NCBI GenBank assembly: GCA_031264875.1
Contig: JAISDK010000093.1
Span: 1-10,404, forward strand
Reading direction: 5' to 3'
Length of the DNA: 10,404 nucleotides
DNA from: Prevotellaceae bacterium
GTDB lineage: Bacteria > Bacteroidota > Bacteroidia > Bacteroidales > UBA932
The notes under the pieces are model-generated. The model was given only the letters and a program-made list of their open reading frames with translations. It did not search any database and had not been told where the DNA came from. The translations under genes were made by a program, and so were the position numbers. Shown here piece by piece: positions 6,605-10,404 of the stretch (position 1 is the first letter of the stretch; each line of letters opens with the position of its first letter).

Positions 6605-6645
6605 CAATTTCGCGATGCAATGAGAAAGTCGGAACCATGATTTGC

Positions 6646-6760
6646 AGGATTAAAGGATTTGCAGGATTCGCGATGCAATACAAAAGTCCCGTCAGGGACG
6701 GAATGTCGGTAGAAATCACGGCAATGGTGGTCGAAAATCCCGTCAGGATGGCATGTTGGT
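6646..6760 (+). repeat. Intergenic repeat module A, copy 2
   Basis: This is the partner of 1207-1323. It carries the clean palindrome GTCCCGTCAGGGAC (6686-6699) and a second AATCCCGTCAGG. Just upstream, TTCGCGATGCAAT plus a spacer plus AAAGTC occurs at 6609-6630 and again at 6667-6688. GCAGGATT is also doubled. The left edge of the module therefore seems internally duplicated. Confidence 0.8.
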
Positions 6761-6796
6761 AAAAGAAGGCGCCGGAAGACGGATAAACCCGCGCAA

Positions 6797-6824
6797 GTAG
6801 AGACGCGATGCATCGCGTCTCTAC
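6797..6824. repeat. Palindromic repeat module B, copy 2 (perfect 28-bp palindrome)
   Basis: GTAGAGACGCGATG is followed directly by its exact reverse complement, CATCGCGTCTCTAC, with no loop. As DNA it could extrude a cruciform. As RNA it would fold into a short-looped stem. It is the same element as 1634-1661, but perfect and without the extra half-site. Confidence 0.9.
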
Positions 6825-6837
6825 ATATATCCGGAAC

Positions 6838-6907
6838 TGCATCGTTTTCAAATTCCCGTAAGGGGATACATATCAATAGAAAACAGCACCCCCGCCACAA
6901 CACAACC
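6838..6907 (+). repeat. Intergenic repeat module C, copy 2
   Basis: It matches 1678-1747 with few changes. The hairpin here reads TTCCCGTAAGGGGA, with a changed loop and a weaker stem than copy 1. A 13-base spacer separates it from module B, where copy 1 has none. Module D begins four bases after it, a junction not present at the other locus. Confidence 0.8.
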
Positions 6908-6911
6908 TTTG

Positions 6912-7034
6912 CTCGGCGTAGTCTGGAGACTATGCCTGCGTTAGAAGCAAGGCTCTGCCTTGCAAAATTCATTAACAGAACAAAAAAATGAAATGAATAG
7001 CTTCGCAACTGATTATTTTGCTCATCTTTGTGGC
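6912..7034 (+). repeat. Intergenic repeat module D, copy 2
   Basis: It matches 1357-1482. The leading hairpin GGCGTAGTCTGGAGACTATGCC has loop TGGA where copy 1 has TCCA, and pairs through one G-T wobble. The second hairpin GCAAGGCTCTGCCTTGC (6947-6963) is perfect here. The terminal -7-like box is CATCTTTG (7023-7030) rather than TATCTTTG, so this copy is a weaker promoter candidate for the gene at 7187. Between 7035 and 7186 I see no gene or other element. Confidence 0.82.
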
Positions 7035-7186
7035 AGTTACAAGGCAGGAACATTGTTTTTAACTTGGCACAGTCCGGGAATGCGCCAAGTTGGGAAATCA
7101 TACAAATCAAAAAAAATCACAGTTCAGACGAATGACATGACAACAGACAGGATATCGTAAAATCAAAACAGCAATCAGTAAATCAA

Positions 7187-8365
7187 ATGCAACATTCCTT
7201 ATACACATCGCCCCTGACTCTGCTGGACTGGAAATCCGGCGAACTTCCGAAAGTCATCGACATCCGCAGAGTCAGGAATCGTCGTCTGGCAGAGCTCGAG
7301 ACCTCTGGCGGAATCAGTTTTTCGATAAACGGACAGGAATACTCCAGAAACGACATCGTCAACATCTTCGACGGCATGATTTCCGACACATCTCTCCCGT
7401 ACCACTTACAGGTAAGCCACGACGCCTCCCTGCTCCGTTTTCTGGAAACGGGCTACTATTCCCCGCAACATCCCTTCCTTACAGATACCCATCCCGACGA
7501 ACCGTTCATGGAATGGCTGCAACCACATTTCGCATCGGCATTTGCCGTGTTGCTGAAATACAGCCTCGAAACCGAAAACGCGCAAAGCATCGCCGACCTG
7601 CTCCGGGAAACGGTAAAGCCGGACGGACGTCACGAATCCACAGCCTGGGAACCCCTGTACACCGAACTGTTAAAAGCCTCCGCCGCAATGGAACTCATCA
7701 GCAGTTCCGGCATATCGTATGATACGGCAGAATCGGTACTGTCGCTTGCCGGAGTAACTTTCTTACAGCTCCTAAGCCTTAAACCCGACGGACTGTTCTA
7801 CGACGAAGTATATGAATACATGCGCCTGCTGTACAATTGCATCTACAGATATTCACACACATCCAGAGTATATTGCGTCTTTCACAATTTGCTGAACATC
7901 AATTTTGAAGGAACTCTGCGGACAAGATGCGAGGAAGAGCTGAAATCTTACTCCGGCACAGCTTTTTACAGCCTCAAAACAACCGGGATACCGGGAGAAT
8001 GGCTGGCTTCCTTCGGAGAGACGGAGACAAGAGAGGGAAAAATCAAACTCTCGCTCAACACAAACAGGAGAATAGACTGCAAGGAGGGTCTGCGTTTAGG
8101 ATTCGCAGCAATTATAGTCATTATCTGCTTGATACTTGTAATATTCGGGAATGGTGAATATAAGCGCTATAAGCCTAAACATACGATTGAAACCAAGATG
8201 GACAGGGAGTCAAAGAAAGCGATGAAGAAGATAATGGACAATTTTGATGACATAAAGAATAATCGGTTAAAAAAGATTCGAGACAGTCTGGATCAGGCAA
8301 AACAGAAGAAGTCTGCCGGCAGTAAGTCAGCGCCGAATAACAAGCCGAATGAACAGAATAAATAG
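7187..8365 (+). CDS. Unrecognised 392-residue protein with a single late transmembrane segment
   Basis: I do not recognise this family. The first 300 residues are a soluble, mixed-charge, Leu-rich region with no signal peptide (starting MQHSLYTSPLTLLDW), probably largely helical from about 105 on. One clear hydrophobic span, LGFAAIIVIICLILVIFG, occupies about 304-321. The tail (322-392) is very basic, with KAMKKIMDNFDDIKNNRLKK able to form a helix or coiled coil, and ends in a disordered QKKSAGSKSAPNNKPNEQNK. This layout fits a cytoplasmic domain anchored to the inner membrane near its C-terminus. The ATG at 7187 is the first good start in frame. A 47-codon ORF follows 22 bases later, and module D lies 150 bases upstream. 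The ORF length, normal codon use and protein-like composition make it a confident gene. Confidence 0.75.
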   Translation: MQHSLYTSPLTLLDWKSGELPKVIDIRRVRNRRLAELETSGGISFSINGQEYSRNDIVNIFDGMISDTSLPYHLQVSHDASLLRFLETGYYSPQHPFLTDTHPDEPFMEWLQPHFASAFAVLLKYSLETENAQSIADLLRETVKPDGRHESTAWEPLYTELLKASAAMELISSSGISYDTAESVLSLAGVTFLQLLSLKPDGLFYDEVYEYMRLLYNCIYRYSHTSRVYCVFHNLLNINFEGTLRTRCEEELKSYSGTAFYSLKTTGIPGEWLASFGETETREGKIKLSLNTNRRIDCKEGLRLGFAAIIVIICLILVIFGNGEYKRYKPKHTIETKMDRESKKAMKKIMDNFDDIKNNRLKKIRDSLDQAKQKKSAGSKSAPNNKPNEQNK

Positions 8366-8387
8366 GATATGATAAAGATAAAATATA

Positions 8388-8531
8388 ATGACAGCAAACG
8401 ACAGTGAATTATGGGTAAGAATGTGCAATCTGCTGTACGAAATGGAACAGAGGTTTGTAGCAAAGTCCGACGACAGTTCAGCAGCCCGTCTGCATCAGCG
8501 AATGATGCGGACAGTAGAAGACGCGGGATAG
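8388..8531 (+). CDS. Small 47-residue ORF, possibly the start of a truncated gene
   Basis: ATG at 8388 opens a 47-codon frame encoding MTANDSELWVRMCNLLYEME, then QRFVAKSDDSSAARLHQRMM and RTVEDAG. It has the charge and heptad pattern of an amphipathic helix pair and looks like real protein rather than noise. It lies 22 bases downstream of the 392-residue protein, in a position suited to an operon partner. The end at EDAG is abrupt, and the following 8540-8585 region is repeat-like. It may therefore be the surviving N-terminal piece of a longer helical protein, for example a small chaperone-cofactor-type protein. That last idea is speculative. Confidence 0.45.
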   Translation: MTANDSELWVRMCNLLYEMEQRFVAKSDDSSAARLHQRMMRTVEDAG

Positions 8532-8539
8532 GAGAGGAA

Positions 8540-8585
8540 GAGACCCTCTTGACGGGGGACAAGAGAGTCTCCTTGACGGGTGACA
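8540..8585 (+). repeat. Hairpin overlapping a pair of 14-bp direct repeats
   Basis: GAGACCCTCTTG (8540-8551) and CAAGAGAGTCTC (8560-8571) form a 12-bp stem with one mismatch around an 8-base loop. Overlapping it, CTTGACGGGGGACA (8548-8561) is repeated as CTTGACGGGTGACA (8572-8585), with a 24-base period and one difference. It lies between the end of one gene group and a promoter-like site. It may act as a terminator, although there is no T-tract, or mark a recombination scar. Confidence 0.6.
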
Positions 8586-8615
8586 TTATAACAAGTGGAA
8601 AATTTCAATAATCGT

Positions 8616-8623
8616 TATCTTTG
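8616..8623 (+). promoter_or_regulatory. Bacteroidetes-type -7 box upstream of the small-protein/fic-relic/dinD/glycosylase group
   Basis: TATCTTTG matches the TAnnTTTG consensus exactly and is followed by CACGAA. Transcription would begin near 8630, about 20 bases before the ATG at 8649, a normal short leader for this phylum. The -33 region is not a clear TTTG. The site is well placed to drive all genes from 8649 to the window end. Confidence 0.55.
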
Positions 8624-8648
8624 CACGAATTTTTAAATTGATTTGATT

Positions 8649-8945
8649 ATGACAGCAAATGTTGCAGAAATGGAAGAACAGGAAATTTGTATAACCGGAA
8701 TAACATCTGAAGAATGGTTCCGCAAATTAGGCGGCATGCTGGTAGAATATTTTGGCGAGGAAATAAAGGATGGACTGAATGAATCGCTTGCGAAACACGA
8801 GATGAAATTTATTTTATCCCCGGTTAATGAAAATAATGCAAAATATTTAACTCTGGAAAAATCATTTGGAATGTTCCTGGATGGTAAATTATCCAGTGAA
8901 AGATTTATAAAGGAGAAGGAAATTGAGAAGGAATTGGAAGGATGA
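8649..8945 (+). CDS. 98-residue acidic protein, probable former partner of a Fic-family gene
   Basis: It starts MTANVAEMEEQEICITGITS and continues EEWFRKLGGMLVEYFGEEIK. The end is LTLEKSFGMFLDGKLSSERF plus a charged EKEIEKELEG helix. I do not recognise a named domain. It has no signal peptide or membrane segment, so it should be cytoplasmic. Its stop overlaps the start of the Fic-like remnant as ATGA (8942-8945), the arrangement of translationally coupled toxin-antitoxin or effector-regulator pairs. An in-frame TTG lies two codons upstream, but ATG at 8649, 26 bases after the -7 box, is the better start. Inference: it was the upstream component of a fic operon and is now left with a broken partner. 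It may regulate Fic activity or bind the same targets. Confidence 0.7.
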   Translation: MTANVAEMEEQEICITGITSEEWFRKLGGMLVEYFGEEIKDGLNESLAKHEMKFILSPVNENNAKYLTLEKSFGMFLDGKLSSERFIKEKEIEKELEG

Positions 8946-9048
8946 GCGACTTTGAAGAATATATCAGGCAGGGCGAGCCTGAAAAAAGGAAAAGAGTTTG
9001 CTTTGGCGAGCGGCAACAGGCTTGCAGAAAGTTGACGGACAAAATTGA
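8942..9048 (+). pseudogene. N-terminal remnant of a Fic-family (VbhA-like antitoxin region) protein, frameshifted and truncated
   Basis: Reading from ATG 8942 gives MSDFEEYIRQGEPEK, which I recognise as the usual opening of Bacteroidetes Fic-family proteins. The frame then turns into unrelated sequence and stops at 9058. If one base is restored to the six-A run at 8982-8987, the frame continues KEKSLLWRAATGLQKVDGQN and stops at 9046-9048. This fits the family pattern EKAYAWQTAIGLQ.VDGL, the region resembling the VbhA-type inhibitory helix. About 30 codons survive and no HxFx(D/E)GN(G/K)R active-site loop exists in the window, so no adenylylating enzyme can be made. The remnant ends just before dinD begins. 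The frameshift could in principle be a sequencing error, but the truncation could not. The family call comes from remembered motifs. Confidence 0.6.
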
Positions 9049-9050
9049 TA

Positions 9051-9908
9051 ATGTATAACAACAACAATATGAAATCAGAAGAAATAAAAATGCTATTTGC
9101 ACAATTTGAAGACGCCGCCGCAGAAGTGGAAGGTGTGGAGTGCTGGAGTGCACGGGAGTTGCAGAAATTATTGGGATATTCCAAATGGGAAAATTTCTCA
9201 AAAGTGATTGACAAAGCTAAAGAATCTTGTCAAAATGCAGGACAAGAAGTCAGCGACCATTTTCCTGACGTCAGGAAAATGGTCAAGATAGGTTCAAATG
9301 CTGAGAAAGAGATCGATGAAATTCTACTTACGCGCTATGCCTGCTACTTAATTGCTCAAAATGGCGATAGCAGGAAAGAGCAAATCGCTTTTGCACAGAG
9401 CTATTTTGCAGTACAAACGCGTCGTGCTGAAATAATCGAACAGCGAATTTTGGATTACGAGCGAGTGAAAGCCCGCGCTAAATTAGCCGAAACGGAGAAA
9501 ATTCTTTCCGGCGTCCTGTATGAACGCGGCGTGAACGACCGTGATTTCGCCATTATTCGTTCCAAAGGCGACCAGGCTTTGTTTAAATTGAGTACAGCAA
9601 CATTAAAACGGCGTCTGGGTGTTCCCGGCAATCGTCCTGTTGCCGATTTTCTGCCTACTGTCAGCATAAAAGCAAAAGATTTGGCGGCAGAAATGACTTC
9701 CGTAAATATTCAGGCAAAAGACTTACGGGGTGTAAAGCCAATAGAAACCGAACATGTAGATAACAATGCCGCCGTAAGAAAAATGCTTCTGGAACGCAGT
9801 ATTGTACCCGAACAACTGCCGCCTGCTGAAGATATAAGGAAAGTAGAACGCCAGCTAAAAAGCGACGAAAAAAAGGCGCTGAAAAATAAAAACAGTAACG
9901 AGTCATGA
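9051..9908 (+). CDS. dinD: DNA-damage-inducible protein D (DinD) family
   Basis: The protein has 285 residues from ATG 9051, or 279 from ATG 9069. E. coli DinD is about 274, so either start is possible. The N-terminal part carries the BRO-N/DinD-like signature: CWSARELQKLLGYSKWENFS (about 31-50), then IDKAKESCQNAG, then LLTRYACYLIAQNGDSRKEQ and FAQSYFAVQTRRAE. The centre and C-terminus (LAETEKILSGVLYERGVNDR, FAIIRSKGDQALF, then a charged helical tail) also fit. E. coli DinD is SOS-induced and interferes with RecA-mediated strand exchange. The Bacteroidetes homologues are uncharacterised. The protein is cytoplasmic. The start lies directly after the fic remnant, with an AACAACAACAAT leader. 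The stop overlaps the next ATG (ATGA), so a DNA glycosylase is co-translated. No obvious LexA box is visible. Confidence 0.85.
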   Translation: MYNNNNMKSEEIKMLFAQFEDAAAEVEGVECWSARELQKLLGYSKWENFSKVIDKAKESCQNAGQEVSDHFPDVRKMVKIGSNAEKEIDEILLTRYACYLIAQNGDSRKEQIAFAQSYFAVQTRRAEIIEQRILDYERVKARAKLAETEKILSGVLYERGVNDRDFAIIRSKGDQALFKLSTATLKRRLGVPGNRPVADFLPTVSIKAKDLAAEMTSVNIQAKDLRGVKPIETEHVDNNAAVRKMLLERSIVPEQLPPAEDIRKVERQLKSDEKKALKNKNSNES

Positions 9909-10404
9909 CAAAAGGTACAGTCAAGAGTGATAATTTTGATTATACAAGGATAATCACTGTTGATTCCGAGTCGATAAAGCATCTCATCAGTGTTGACGGT
10001 AAATTTATTCGCTTATACCGGCTTGTTGGCGAAATATCCTGTAAAACAGATTATGATCCATACAGTTCTGTTATTGAAACGATTATTGGACAGATGCTTT
10101 CGAACAGGGTAGCGCACATATTTGTTGACAGGCTTAATAAACTGTGTTTTACAGGGAAGATTGATCCCGATTCAATAGGAAAACTTTCTGAAGAAAATTT
10201 GCGTTCAATCGGCATTTCGCAGAGTAAAGCCCGGTGCATTATCGAATTTACAGACGAATATAACAAGAATGACTATAGCCGCCAGAAGCTTTCATTACTG
10301 TCTGATGAAGAAATAATAAAAATGATAACATCGGTTAAAGGACTGGGAAACTGGTCTGCCAAGATGTTCCTGCTGTTTGTCATGGACAGGGAAAATATTC
10401 TGCC
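9905..10404 (+). CDS. AlkA-type DNA-3-methyladenine glycosylase (HhH-GPD), 3' truncated by the window
   Basis: From ATG 9905, overlapping the dinD stop, the frame stays open to the window edge for 166 codons. It shows the order expected of the HhH-GPD glycosylases of the AlkA group: PYSSVIETIIGQMLSNRVA (about 54-72), a helix-rich middle with LRSIGISQSKARCIIEF, and the helix-hairpin-helix VKGLGNWSAKMFLLFVMDRE near the end. This last part corresponds to the GIG.WTA..L.F..GR segment. In AlkA the catalytic Asp follows shortly after the next Pro, so it would lie just outside the window and cannot be checked. The enzyme class excises alkylated bases such as 3-methyladenine to begin base-excision repair. 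Pairing with DinD suggests a small DNA-damage operon, possibly read from 8616. Confidence 0.85.
   Translation, partial: MTKGTVKSDNFDYTRIITVDSESIKHLISVDGKFIRLYRLVGEISCKTDYDPYSSVIETIIGQMLSNRVAHIFVDRLNKLCFTGKIDPDSIGKLSEENLRSIGISQSKARCIIEFTDEYNKNDYSRQKLSLLSDEEIIKMITSVKGLGNWSAKMFLLFVMDRENIL

Noticed and set aside
6605..7186. Insertion sequence or integrase attachment site in the repeat block
   Set aside because: There is no transposase or integrase ORF, no matching terminal inverted repeats around a gene, no evident target duplication, and no tRNA nearby.
8633..9214. 193-residue minus-strand ORF opposite the small protein and dinD
   Set aside because: It is rich in Ser/Phe/Leu as expected from the antisense of acidic, Lys-rich genes, and overlaps three well-supported + strand features.

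Overview
The window looks like part of a Bacteroidetes (probably Bacteroidales) chromosome. The evidence is a type IX secretion (T9SS) C-terminal sorting domain, surface lipoproteins with acidic residues after the lipid-bearing Cys, a Listeria/Bacteroides-repeat protein, TAnnTTTG-type -7 boxes, almost no Shine-Dalgarno sequences, and A-rich leaders. Every convincing gene is on the + strand. I see no tRNA, rRNA, CRISPR array or transposase.

Region 1 (1-1188) holds the tail of a T9SS cargo protein, a short hairpin, and a small outer-membrane beta-barrel protein. Region 2 (1189-1914) is about 0.7 kb without a convincing gene and is packed with hairpin-forming repeat modules, here called A, D, B and C in that order, plus a 64-nt near-perfect hairpin. 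Region 3 (1915-6604) is a cell-surface block: a CAP/SCP-domain lipoprotein, a 1043-residue protein with ten tandem List_Bact/InlB-type repeats of about 66 residues, and, 18 bases later, a lipoprotein with an Ig-like N-terminal part. The CAP gene is bracketed by copies of its own 3' end, which suggests tandem duplication and decay. Region 4 (6605-7186) is a second repeat block with the same four modules in a different order (A, B, C, D).

Region 5 (7187-8585) carries an unrecognised 392-residue protein with one late membrane span, a 47-residue ORF, and a hairpin with direct repeats. Region 6 (8616-10404) starts with a promoter-like -7 box. It continues with a 98-residue unknown protein, an ATGA-overlapped remnant of a Fic-family gene (frameshifted and cut off after about 30 codons), a DinD-family DNA-damage protein, and an ATGA-overlapped AlkA-type DNA glycosylase that runs off the window.

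The two stories most worth following are the shuffled intergenic hairpin modules, one of which ends in a -7-like box, and the apparent replacement of a Fic toxin-type gene by a dinD/DNA-glycosylase pair behind a surviving small partner gene. The family calls rest on motif recognition by eye. No database search was possible.
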